A stretch of DNA of 15,766 nucleotides, taken from the NCBI GenBank assembly GCA_943913625.1, contig CALTYW010000047.1, positions 1-15,766 of the forward strand, written 5' to 3'. Shown piece by piece: positions 6,497 through 12,730 of the stretch (position 1 is its first letter; every line of letters starts with the position of its first letter). Origin of the DNA: an uncultured Campylobacter sp. Its GTDB lineage: Bacteria; Actinomycetota; Actinomycetes; Mycobacteriales; Mycobacteriaceae. The position numbers were made by a program, and so were the translations under genes. Under the pieces are notes generated by a model, which was not told where the DNA came from, searched no databases, and saw nothing but the letters and a program-made list of their open reading frames with translations.

Positions 6497-7051
6497 GTGA
6501 GCAACGACGGCCTCTACACCAGCGGTTCCACCGCGATTTCCGCAAAGGTGGATTCCATCCCACTGCGCGACAGCGACGTGACGCAGCCCGGCCAGGATTC
6601 CATCGGCACCCTGATTTCCAACGCGACGGAGCAGGTGTCCACCCTCGTCCGCAGCGAGATTGAGCTGGCCAAGGCCGAGGTCGTCGGCGAGGTGAAGAAG
6701 GGCGCTGTCGGCGGCGGCCTGTTCGCCGTGGCCGGCGTGATCGCGCTGTACTCCACCTTCTTCCTCTTCTTCGCCATCGCGGAGACGCTGGCCGCGTGGA
6801 TGCCGCGCGGCTGGGCATTCCTGATCGTCTTCCTGGTCATGCTTGCGCTGGCCGGCCTGCTCGCCTTCATCGGCTTCAAGAAGGTGAAGAAGATCAAGGC
6901 TCCGGAGCGCACCATCGAAAGCGTCAACGAGCTGAAGAATCTGAAGCCCGGCCAGGCCCAGCAGAACCTGGCGAAGGACGAGTCCGGCCTGTACACCGGC
7001 CCGGGCACGGCCCCGCGGGCTGCCGGCGGCTCCACCGCGGTGACCCGCTAG
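6497..7051 (+). CDS. Phage holin family (holin-X/Phage_holin_3_6) membrane protein (Rv3669-like)
   Basis: A 184-aa protein. A polar N-terminal region is followed by an amphipathic helix near 35-70 (ISNATEQVSTLVRSEIELAK, the recognisable family stretch), two membrane helices at about 72-100 and 105-127, a basic FKKVKKIKAPER loop and a flexible C-terminal tail. Actinobacterial genomes encode such holin-X proteins outside prophages. No lysis gene is nearby, so a lytic role is not supported and a structural envelope role is only an inference. GTG 6497 is chosen because AGGAAGG precedes it by 11 nt and no sensible domain lies further upstream, although the frame stays open to 6326. It shares its terminal CTAG with convergent marP. 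Confidence 0.8.
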   Translation: MSNDGLYTSGSTAISAKVDSIPLRDSDVTQPGQDSIGTLISNATEQVSTLVRSEIELAKAEVVGEVKKGAVGGGLFAVAGVIALYSTFFLFFAIAETLAAWMPRGWAFLIVFLVMLALAGLLAFIGFKKVKKIKAPERTIESVNELKNLKPGQAQQNLAKDESGLYTGPGTAPRAAGGSTAVTR

Positions 7052-8247
7052 CCCCCAGTCACGCACGCGCCCGTGTCCACCGGGCGCGTGAGTTGGTCGA
7101 ATTCCCCTACGCGCTGCTGCACCTGACGTGCAGTCAGCGCGTAACCCGTTTCTAGGGTGTCCATGGAGGCACCGAAGATCATGCCGGCGACCTCGCCAGC
7201 CGGGTTCAAAAGCGGCCCGCCCGAGTTGCCCTGACGGATCTGGCCACGGATCGTGTACGCCTCGCGCTCCACACGGCCGGTGGTGTAGATATCCGGGCCC
7301 GCGATGGTGAGCATGCCGCGGATGCGCGCCGGCGCCGCCTCGAACGGGCCGGACTGGGGAAAGCCCATGACCACAGCGTCGTCGCCGTGCTGGAGTGTGG
7401 TTTCCGCCCAGCGCATCGGGGCAAGGCCCAGGCGGTCGGCGTGGAGGACAGCGATGTCGGTGTCCGGGTCGTAGAGCACCACGTCCGCAGGTTTCACCCC
7501 CACCACAGTGTCCAGGGAGACCCGCTCCGTGCCCGCCACCACGTGGGCGTTGGTGAGCACGTAGTCTTCCGCCATCACGAACCCGGAGCCCATGAGTCGC
7601 CGGCGGCAGGACTCCGCGTCCCCCATCACGTGCACCACGGAGGGGCGCCAGGTGTCGATGACCTTCGGGTCGATCGAATTCCCATCGGGGGCCGCGACCT
7701 CCACGCCGTAGGGGGATTGGAAGGGGGAAACGAGGGGCGGGAGGCCGGTGTCGTCGAGAAGCGCGGCGAATTTTGCGGGCAGCTGCGCGGCGGTGTCCGG
7801 CGTGGCGGTGTCGATGGCGGCGAGCACCCGCGACTGCCGGATGCCGTCGCCGAGCTGGCCCGGCAGCGACGCCGCGAGCGGGATGGAGATGAACCACACC
7901 ACCAGCCCCACGGCGACGGATTGGAACAGCGCCCCGAGGACAGAGTCCGCCGCGCGAGTGCCGCGGTTGCGCACCGAGTCGCGGAAACTCGAGCCGATGG
8001 TCACGCCCACCAAGTTGCCCACGCCGACGAAGAAGACGATGACGCCGAGCAGCATGAGCACACGCAACGACTGCGTTTCCGCCACCTTGAGTAGCGGCGG
8101 CGCGATAGCCAGGCCGATGACCAGACCCGCGACGATGCCCACCGCGGAGATCACCGAGGAGAACGCGCCCTGGCGCCAGCCGCCGACGAACGCGGCGACG
8201 ACGATGGCGACCAAGAGGGCGTCCACAACCAGGGGCATCACAATCAC
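7048..8247 (-). CDS. marP: MarP-type membrane-anchored periplasmic serine protease (Rv3671c-like)
   Basis: A 399-aa protein. Residues 1-125 hold four hydrophobic segments of the CvpA/colicin V type; residues about 180-399 are a chymotrypsin-fold protease outside the membrane. The triad is visible as His235 (TNAHVVAG), Asp264 (DTDIAVLHAD) and Ser342 (RQGNSGGPLL). These positions nearly coincide with the M. tuberculosis MarP triad (235, 264, 343). Cys214 and Cys395 match the pair reported to form its stabilising disulfide. MarP is needed for acid and oxidative resistance in mycobacteria; the same role here is inferred. GTG 8245-8247 is preferred over ATG 8236-8238, because TAACAT lies 7 nt before GTG and there is no Shine-Dalgarno site. 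It may also be read from the nth operon. Confidence 0.9.
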   Translation of the reverse strand: MIVMPLVVDALLVAIVVAAFVGGWRQGAFSSVISAVGIVAGLVIGLAIAPPLLKVAETQSLRVLMLLGVIVFFVGVGNLVGVTIGSSFRDSVRNRGTRAADSVLGALFQSVAVGLVVWFISIPLAASLPGQLGDGIRQSRVLAAIDTATPDTAAQLPAKFAALLDDTGLPPLVSPFQSPYGVEVAAPDGNSIDPKVIDTWRPSVVHVMGDAESCRRRLMGSGFVMAEDYVLTNAHVVAGTERVSLDTVVGVKPADVVLYDPDTDIAVLHADRLGLAPMRWAETTLQHGDDAVVMGFPQSGPFEAAPARIRGMLTIAGPDIYTTGRVEREAYTIRGQIRQGNSGGPLLNPAGEVAGMIFGASMDTLETGYALTARQVQQRVGEFDQLTRPVDTGACVTGG

Positions 8248-8254
8248 CGGGGAG

Positions 8255-8260
8255 ATGTTA
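8255..8260 (-). promoter_or_regulatory. -10 element for leaderless transcription of marP
   Basis: On the minus strand TAACAT is followed by CTCCCCG (7 nt) and then the GTG at 8247. It sits in the 21-nt gap after the NUDIX gene, which would give marP its own transcript in addition to read-through. Confidence 0.5.
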
Positions 8261-8268
8261 CCGCCGGT

Positions 8269-8955
8269 TTATGCTTCGTTGTTGCAGGAGCGCTCCAACG
8301 CCGCGGCCAGGTCGCCGGTTGGCTCGCCTTGGATGCTGCTCCACCCGCCGAGCTCCAGCACCACCGCGGTGAGCACCCCAGTGAACCCCCACACCAGGTA
8401 GCAGCCCGCCCAAAACGCCGGCCCGGTCCAGCCGTGCCACTTCAGCAGCTCCTGGTTATCCGGGTTGGTGAGTTCGGCGAGCGGGAGGAAGAAGACGTCG
8501 TCGGTCTCGTCCGGGCTGGCCGGGTACACCTCGTTCGGGTGCTCCGCGTAGGCGAGGACCGGGCGCACGCGGCGGTTCGAGCCGCCGGTGGTGGCGGCCT
8601 CCATGAGCGCGAGAGGGATGACGTTTTCCCGCACGAGCCCCGTCTCTTCGTGGGCTTCCCGCAGCGCGGCGTCCACGGGGCCACGGTCAGCCGCGTCGAT
8701 GTGGCCGCCGGGAAACGCCATCTGCCCGGAATGGCTGCGCATCGTCGGGGTGCGGTGGGTAAGCAACAACGCGGCATCCTCGAGGGTGGTCCCGGTGAAG
8801 CAGATGAGCACCGCCGCCTGGTCTTTTCCGTCCTTCTGGCGGACGCGTGTGGCCAGCACGTCGCGCGCCGCCGCAGCGAACCTGCCGCTCTGCAGCGCCT
8901 TCACCAGTGGTTTCAGCCACTCCGGCGCGGCCTCGGGGCGCAGCTGCACGTCCAC
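8269..8955 (-). CDS. NUDIX hydrolase, CoA pyrophosphatase type (Rv3672c-like)
   Basis: A 228-aa protein. The CoA-type signature is visible: LLLTHRTPTMRSHSGQMAFP followed by GGHIDAAD (about 63-90), leading into the Nudix box with the REAHEETGL core at about 99-107. The box has Asp where the general Nudix pattern has the first Glu, which is normal in the CoA-hydrolase subfamily. The expected reaction is hydrolysis of CoA or acyl-CoA to 3',5'-ADP and phosphopantetheine, in the cytoplasm; the substrate has not been shown here. GTG 8953-8955 directly follows the stop of the TlpA-like gene with no spacer, and AAGGGGTGA upstream can serve as ribosome site. It is the third gene of the nth operon. Confidence 0.87.
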   Translation of the reverse strand: MDVQLRPEAAPEWLKPLVKALQSGRFAAAARDVLATRVRQKDGKDQAAVLICFTGTTLEDAALLLTHRTPTMRSHSGQMAFPGGHIDAADRGPVDAALREAHEETGLVRENVIPLALMEAATTGGSNRRVRPVLAYAEHPNEVYPASPDETDDVFFLPLAELTNPDNQELLKWHGWTGPAFWAGCYLVWGFTGVLTAVVLELGGWSSIQGEPTGDLAAALERSCNNEA

Positions 8956-9540
8956 CTAGATCACCCCTTGCACCGCCTGCTCGAGCTCCTCCGGCGCCGT
9001 GAACGCGTTCGGGAAGATTCCCACCGGCGACCCGCCCGCGAACACCACGGTCACCGGCACCACCGGCGGCAGCCCGAGCAGCCCCGCGAACGTGCCCTTG
9101 GAATCCTGGAAGCTGGGCAACTCCGCGCCGAGCTCGTTCAGCAGCGCGGCGCCGGCGGCGTCGTTCGGGTCTGAGTGCACGCCGAGCACCTCCCACTCCG
9201 GGTTGCGCTCCATGAACTCATTGAGCATCGGAAGCTCCTCGCGGCACGGCGGGCACCAGTGCGCCCACACCACCGCGACGGTGATGTCCTTGCGCTCCTG
9301 CTCGACGGTTTCCCCGCCCAAGCACGGCAGGTCGAAGCCGCCGACGCCGCCCGCGGGGCAATCCGGGCGGGACTCGACGTCGAAGCGTTGCACTTGCTTA
9401 TCGACGCTTCTCTCCACCCCCGCTGATGTTTCCTCGGCGGGTTGGGGGGAGTCGTCGCGAAGCAAAAAGCTCGCGCCGGCGATGACGAGCGCCGTAGCCG
9501 CGACGAGCACAATCACGCTGATCCACACGGACTTTTTCAC
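8956..9540 (-). CDS. TlpA-like membrane-anchored thioredoxin-fold protein (Rv3673c-like)
   Basis: A 194-aa protein. It has an N-terminal signal anchor at about residues 5-27, a linker, and a thioredoxin-fold domain with the active site WCPPC at 95-99. There is also a cis-Pro region (PPVVPVTVVF) and an additional pair of cysteines in RPDCPAGG...LPC before the fold (Cys61 and Cys73). Such proteins reduce or isomerise disulfides outside the membrane. It neighbours marP, whose product carries a conserved disulfide; a functional link is possible but unproven. The GTG start overlaps the nth stop as GTGA, with GAGGTGA 5 nt upstream. Confidence 0.87.
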   Translation of the reverse strand: MKKSVWISVIVLVAATALVIAGASFLLRDDSPQPAEETSAGVERSVDKQVQRFDVESRPDCPAGGVGGFDLPCLGGETVEQERKDITVAVVWAHWCPPCREELPMLNEFMERNPEWEVLGVHSDPNDAAGAALLNELGAELPSFQDSKGTFAGLLGLPPVVPVTVVFAGGSPVGIFPNAFTAPEELEQAVQGVI

Positions 9541-10310
9541 AGGTTCACCTCGCCTTTGATCAGTTCCGCGGCTGCCTCCGGCTCAGTGGTGCCGGCGCCG
9601 AAGCTGGGGCAGTCGAACGCGACCGGGCACACGCCGCACGCGGGCTTGCGGGCGTGGCAGATGCGGCGGCCGTGGAAGATCATGCGGTGCGAGAACATGG
9701 TCCACTCGCGCTTCTCAATGAGCTCGGCGATGGCGTGCTCGATCTTGACCGGATCCGATTCGTCGGTAAGCATCATGCGCTTGGACAGGCGCTGAAAGTG
9801 CGTGTCCACCGTGAGCCCAGGCATGCCGAAAGCGTTGCCGCGCACCACGTGCGCCGTCTTGCGGCCCACGCCCGGCAGCGTGACCAGGTCTTCGAGTTTT
9901 TTCGGCACCTCGCCGCCGAAGTCGGTGACAAGTTTCTGGCCGAGCCCAATCAAATTCTTCGCCTTGGAGCGGAAGAAACCGGTGGAGCGGATGTACTCCT
10001 CCACCTCCGCCTGGTCCGCGGCGGCGTAATCGGCGGCGGTGCGGTAGCGGGCGAACAGGGCCGGGGTGACCTGGTTGACGCGCACGTCCGTGGTCTGCGC
10101 CGACAACGCAGTGGCCACGAGCAGCTCCAACGGGTTGGTGAAGTCCAGCTCCGCGTGCGCGTCCGGGTAGGTCTTCGCCAGCGTGCGGTTGATGCGGCGG
10201 GCCCGGCGCTTCTTGCCCACCTCAGTCTCTTTCCCTTTCGCCGCCGGGTGGGAGCCCGGGCGGCGGTGCTTGGCGGGTGTCAGGCTTGGAGACGCAGGCG
10301 TATCGGGCAT
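9537..10310 (-). CDS. nth: Endonuclease III
   Basis: A 257-aa bifunctional DNA glycosylase/AP lyase that removes oxidised pyrimidines. Visible features: LSAQTTDVRVN near 69-79; helix-hairpin-helix LPGVGRKTA with catalytic Lys151; catalytic Asp169 in LTVDTHFQRL; and the iron-sulfur ligands Cys218, Cys225, Cys228 and Cys234, spaced C-X6-C-X2-C-X5-C. About 35 extra basic residues precede the core. The start is uncertain. ATG 10308-10310 is chosen because TACCAT lies exactly 7 nt before it and no Shine-Dalgarno site exists; ATG 10317-10319 would add three residues. The frame stays open to 10451, but that would run over the divergent small gene. It is the first gene of an operon with the TlpA-like and NUDIX genes. 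Confidence 0.93.
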   Translation of the reverse strand: MPDTPASPSLTPAKHRRPGSHPAAKGKETEVGKKRRARRINRTLAKTYPDAHAELDFTNPLELLVATALSAQTTDVRVNQVTPALFARYRTAADYAAADQAEVEEYIRSTGFFRSKAKNLIGLGQKLVTDFGGEVPKKLEDLVTLPGVGRKTAHVVRGNAFGMPGLTVDTHFQRLSKRMMLTDESDPVKIEHAIAELIEKREWTMFSHRMIFHGRRICHARKPACGVCPVAFDCPSFGAGTTEPEAAAELIKGEVNL

Positions 10311-10317
10311 AGGAGCC

Positions 10318-10323
10318 ATGGTA
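10318..10323 (-). promoter_or_regulatory. -10 element for leaderless transcription of nth
   Basis: TACCAT on the minus strand is followed by GGCTCCT (7 nt) and the ATG at 10310. Only 2 nt separate it from the plus-strand -10 of the small membrane protein, so the two promoters cannot be occupied at the same time. Confidence 0.45.
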
Positions 10324-10325
10324 GC

Positions 10326-10331
10326 TAGAAT
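10326..10331 (+). promoter_or_regulatory. -10 element for leaderless transcription of the 29-aa protein gene
   Basis: TAGAAT is followed by GTGGCCT (7 nt) and the ATG at 10339. There is no Shine-Dalgarno sequence. The position is the best evidence that the very short frame behind it is a gene. Confidence 0.55.
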
Positions 10332-10338
10332 GTGGCCT

Positions 10339-10428
10339 ATGACTGTGATCCTGGTGGCGCTCATCCCGCTCGTGCTCGGTGCGTTCCCGCTCCTCATGGA
10401 GCGCCTCGAGGCCAACGTCGTAGGGTAG
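10339..10428 (+). CDS. Small single-pass membrane protein, 29 aa
   Basis: A 29-residue frame beginning MTVILVALIPLVLGAFPLLM and ending with a charged tail, MERLEANVVG. About 18 residues form one hydrophobic helix with two prolines. No family is recognised. It is called a gene because a TAGAAT -10 lies exactly 7 nt before the ATG and because it fills the gap between nth and glxR. In M. tuberculosis the corresponding place holds a larger membrane protein gene (Rv3675). Whether the two are related cannot be judged from this. It could be a regulator or accessory subunit of a membrane complex, but no function can be assigned. It may be co-transcribed with glxR, 121 nt downstream. Confidence 0.6.
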   Translation: MTVILVALIPLVLGAFPLLMERLEANVVG

Positions 10429-10465
10429 ATATTTCCATTTCCCACCCTCAAAAACGTGGCGATGG

Positions 10466-10471
10466 TAACAT
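10466..10471 (+). promoter_or_regulatory. Candidate -10 element of glxR
   Basis: TAACAT lies 78 nt before the glxR start; transcription would begin near 10478 and leave a leader of about 70 nt that contains the inverted repeat at 10487-10503. No clear -35 is present. Other weak candidates cannot be excluded. Confidence 0.3.
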
Positions 10472-10486
10472 TCGACCACAGCGACA

Positions 10487-10503
10487 GGTGTGACCGTCAC
10501 ACC
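10487..10503. promoter_or_regulatory. Perfect inverted repeat upstream of glxR, possible autoregulatory site
   Basis: GGTGTGACCGTCACACC is a perfect 7-bp inverted repeat around CCG. Its half-sites TGTGA and TCACA equal those of the CRP/GlxR consensus (TGTGA-N6-TCACA), but the spacer is 3 nt instead of 6. GlxR is known to bind its own promoter in C. glutamicum, so this could be a variant operator, or a small RNA hairpin in the leader. Confidence 0.4.
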
Positions 10504-10549
10504 GAAAATTCCCGATGGTGACCAAATCCACGGGCCCCGAGGAGGACGA

Positions 10550-11233
10550 ATGGAAGGCGTACAGGACACTCTCGCCCGCGCCGGCATTTTTCAGGGCGTC
10601 GACCCCGACGCGGTAGCCGCCCTCATCGGCGAGATGGAAACCGAGAAGTTTCCCAAGGGCAGCACGATTTTCGACGAAGGCGAGCCCGGCGACCGCCTCT
10701 ACATCATCGTCGAAGGCAAGGTGAAGCTCGCCCGGCACGCGCCCGACGGCCGCGAGAACCTGTTGTCCGTGATGGGCCCGTCCGATATGTTCGGCGAGCT
10801 TTCCATCTTCGATCCGGGCCCGCGCACCTCGTCCGCCATCTGCGTCACCGACGTGACCGTGGCGACGATGGACTCGACCATGCTGCGCACCTGGATCGAC
10901 GACCACCCGGAGATCTCCCAACAGCTGCTGCGCGTGTTGGCGCGTCGTTTGCGCCGCACTAATGCGTCGTTGGCTGACCTCATCTTCACCGACGTCCCGG
11001 GCCGCGTGGCCAAGACGCTGCTGCAACTGGCGAACCGCTTCGGTTCCCACGAGGGCGGCGCGCTGCGCGTGAACCACGACCTGACCCAGGAAGAGATTGC
11101 GCAGCTGGTCGGCGCGTCGCGAGAGACCGTGAACAAGGCACTGGCGACCTTCGCCCACCGCGGGTGGATCCGCCTCGAGGGCAAGAGCGTGCTCATCGTG
11201 GACACGGAGCACCTGGCGCGCCGCGCGCGGTAG
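10550..11233 (+). CDS. glxR: CRP/FNR-family cAMP-dependent global regulator GlxR
   Basis: A 227-aa protein, exactly the length of C. glutamicum GlxR, and near-identical to it as far as I recall. The cyclic-nucleotide-binding domain spans about 15-115, with the phosphate-binding cassette FGELSIFDPGPRTSSA (Glu83, Arg92, Thr93, Ser94). A dimerisation helix with RRLRRTNASLADLIF follows, then a winged helix at about 175-215 with recognition helix region GASRETVNKALA. It binds DNA as a dimer and controls carbon metabolism, respiration and envelope genes. The frame extends 20 codons upstream to 10490, but ATG 10550 has GAGGAGG 5 nt before it and gives the family N-terminus (MEGVQ). Confidence 0.96.
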   Translation: MEGVQDTLARAGIFQGVDPDAVAALIGEMETEKFPKGSTIFDEGEPGDRLYIIVEGKVKLARHAPDGRENLLSVMGPSDMFGELSIFDPGPRTSSAICVTDVTVATMDSTMLRTWIDDHPEISQQLLRVLARRLRRTNASLADLIFTDVPGRVAKTLLQLANRFGSHEGGALRVNHDLTQEEIAQLVGASRETVNKALATFAHRGWIRLEGKSVLIVDTEHLARRAR

Positions 11234-11248
11234 TTCGAGCGTTTTTGC

Positions 11249-11283
11249 CTCGCCGAATCGCTCTGTTACCTCTCCAAATCGCT
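11249..11283. repeat. Tandem pair of 14-bp direct repeats, 21-nt period
   Basis: CTCGCCGAATCGCT (11249-11262) and CTCTCCAAATCGCT (11270-11283) match at 12 of 14 positions and are offset by 21 nt, two helical turns. They lie between the glxR stop and the long palindrome. No function is apparent. Confidence 0.4.
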
Positions 11284-11285
11284 AG

Positions 11286-11382
11286 ATGCCCGTTAGCAAA
11301 AGGACGTTAACGCGGTGATGGGTCCCCAGCTCGAATCTGAGCCGGGGACCCACGCCTTTAACGTTGTTTCACTAACGGGCAT
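11286..11382. terminator. 97-bp imperfect palindrome, probable bidirectional terminator between glxR and the MBL-fold gene
   Basis: Three nested inverted repeats share one centre. The outer arms are ATGCCCGTTAG (11286-11296) and CTAACGGGCAT (11372-11382), 11 bp perfect. The middle arms are ACGTTAA (11304-11310) and TTAACGT (11358-11364). The inner hairpin is 11319-11332 with 11339-11352, 13 of 14 pairs around a GAATCT loop. The inner stem is followed by moderate T stretches on both strands (CCTTT on plus, CCTTTT on minus), so it could end transcripts from both convergent genes. There is no long U-tract, and the size exceeds an ordinary terminator. A small structured RNA or a remnant inverted-repeat element are alternatives. 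Confidence 0.5.
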
Positions 11383-11408
11383 TTGGCGCAGGTGAGGGTG
11401 CCAGTCCC

Positions 11409-12221
11409 CTAGTGGGAACCCTGCAGGTACCGCAGTGCCACGCGGGTGGACTGCTCGGCGGCGCCGCGCAGCACCGGATCGACATCGTCGTAAATCGCGT
11501 CGACGATCGTGTTCACGTCAGCGTTCTCGCCGTGCTCCTTCAGGGCCGCACGGATTTGCTCGAGGCGCTGGTTGCGGCGGTCGATGTACTTGCGGGCGAA
11601 CGCCGAAAGGTCCTCGCCCTCCGGGCCGTGGCCGGGGAGGAGCATGACGTTCTTGCCTTCGTCTTCAAGCAGCTCCAGCGTCTCCATGTAGGCGCCGAGG
11701 TCGCCGTCGGTCTCGGAAATCATCGTGGTGTGGCGGCCCGCAATGGTGTCGCCGGTGATGATGCCCTCGAGCTCCGAGTTGCCGGCCTCGCCGGAGTAGA
11801 CGAAGAAGCAGACGGAATCGCTGGTGTGGCCCGGGGTGGACACCACCTTGATCTGCGGGGTCACGCCCTCGACGGCGATGATCTCGCCGTCCTCCAACGC
11901 GTCCGCGCCGTGCGAGTACTGCGGGTCGAACGCGCGGACCGGCGAGCCGGTGAGCTGGCGGAAGCGGGTGGCGCCGTCGGCGTGGTCGTGGTGGCGGTGG
12001 GTCAGCAGCGTCAGCGCGACCTTGTCCGCCTTCGACTGCAGCACGTTCAGGTGACCTTCATCCGCCGGGCCCGGATCGACGACGATGCTGTACTCGTCCT
12101 CCGGCCCCCGGATCACCCAGGAGTTGGTGCCCTCCAGCGCCGCGTAGCTGGGGTTCGGCGCGAGGACAACGGCGGCGGAAGTCGTCACAGGGCGCAGCTG
12201 GCTGTACGCAGGATGCTTCAT
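11409..12221 (-). CDS. Metallo-beta-lactamase-fold hydrolase (Rv3677c-like)
   Basis: A 270-aa protein. The metal-binding motif THRHHDHADG gives His75, His77, Asp79 and His80; further ligands are His132 in STPGHTSDSV, Asp158 in ITGDTIAG and His198 in LPGHGP. The set for two zinc ions is complete. A C-terminal helical region (about 205-270) resembles the LACTB2-like group, some members of which cleave RNA or thioesters; the substrate here is unknown. No signal peptide is seen, so it is probably cytoplasmic. ATG 12219-12221 is backed by TAGGGT 7 nt upstream. It is convergent with glxR, separated by the long palindrome. Confidence 0.88.
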   Translation of the reverse strand: MKHPAYSQLRPVTTSAAVVLAPNPSYAALEGTNSWVIRGPEDEYSIVVDPGPADEGHLNVLQSKADKVALTLLTHRHHDHADGATRFRQLTGSPVRAFDPQYSHGADALEDGEIIAVEGVTPQIKVVSTPGHTSDSVCFFVYSGEAGNSELEGIITGDTIAGRHTTMISETDGDLGAYMETLELLEDEGKNVMLLPGHGPEGEDLSAFARKYIDRRNQRLEQIRAALKEHGENADVNTIVDAIYDDVDPVLRGAAEQSTRVALRYLQGSH

Positions 12222-12228
12222 ACGTTCA

Positions 12229-12234
12229 ACCCTA
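12229..12234 (-). promoter_or_regulatory. -10 element for leaderless transcription of the MBL-fold gene
   Basis: On the minus strand TAGGGT is followed by TGAACGT (7 nt) and the ATG at 12221. It lies in the 41-nt gap after the RidA gene. The same TAGGGT hexamer stands before the DUF4177 gene. Confidence 0.5.
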
Positions 12235-12262
12235 CGCGATGCAGCTCGCCCCGGAAGAGGAG

Positions 12263-12730
12263 TTAGCCCTTCAGCTCCACAACGAGCTCAACTTCCACCG
12301 GGGTATCCATCGGCAGCGACGCGACACCGACGGCGGAGCGGGCGTGCGCGCCGGCCTCACCGAAGATCTCCTGCATCAGCTCGGATGCGCCGTTGATCAC
12401 GGCGGGCTGGCCGGTGAAGTCCGGCGCAGAGGAGACGAAGCCGACAATCTTGAGCACGCGGCCGATGTTGTCCACACCGACCAAGTCGTCGACAGCCGCG
12501 ATGGCGTTCAGCGCCGCCTGGCGGGCGTAGCCGTAGGCGTCCTCCTCGGACACCTCGGCGCCGACCTTGCCGGTGGCGAGGAGCTGACCGTCCTTGAACG
12601 GCAGCTGGCCGGAGGTCCACACCTGGTTGCCGGCGCGGACGGCGGGCACGTACGCGGCCACGGGGGCGGCGACGGCGGGCAGCTCAATACCGAGTTCTGC
12701 GAGACGCTCGGTCCAAGTTTGGTTCGACAT
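12263..12730 (-). CDS. RidA/YjgF family protein (Rv3678c-like)
   Basis: A 155-aa member of the Rid family. Recognisable elements are VWTSGQLPFKDG near 38-48, AALNAIAAVDDL near 72-83 and AHARSAVGVASLPMDTPVEVE near 129-147. Arg131 corresponds to the Arg that distinguishes imine/enamine deaminases. It probably hydrolyses reactive enamine/imine intermediates from PLP enzymes in the cytoplasm. ATG 12728-12730 is preferred (GAGG 7 nt upstream) over GTG 12731-12733. The start overlaps the end of the DUF4177 gene, so the two are translationally coupled. Confidence 0.88.
   Translation of the reverse strand: MSNQTWTERLAELGIELPAVAAPVAAYVPAVRAGNQVWTSGQLPFKDGQLLATGKVGAEVSEEDAYGYARQAALNAIAAVDDLVGVDNIGRVLKIVGFVSSAPDFTGQPAVINGASELMQEIFGEAGAHARSAVGVASLPMDTPVEVELVVELKG

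Noticed and set aside
6440..6497. TTCGAA motifs before the holin-like gene as LexA boxes
   Set aside because: Each is only a half-match to the corynebacterial LexA site; the second half (GTTCGA) is missing at the right distance.
6497..7051. Holin-family gene as evidence of a prophage
   Set aside because: No phage structural, integrase or lysis genes are present. Holin-X family proteins are ordinary chromosomal proteins in actinobacteria.
6377..7897. Minus-strand open frame of 506 codons
   Set aside because: It is a shadow spanning both marP (different frame, same strand) and the antisense of the holin-like gene. The protein is rich in Arg, Pro, Gly and His without motifs.
11319..11352. tRNA-like appearance (CTCGAATCT resembling a T-loop) in the palindrome
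   Set aside because: No D-arm, anticodon arm or acceptor stem can be drawn; the bases are the loop of a simple hairpin.
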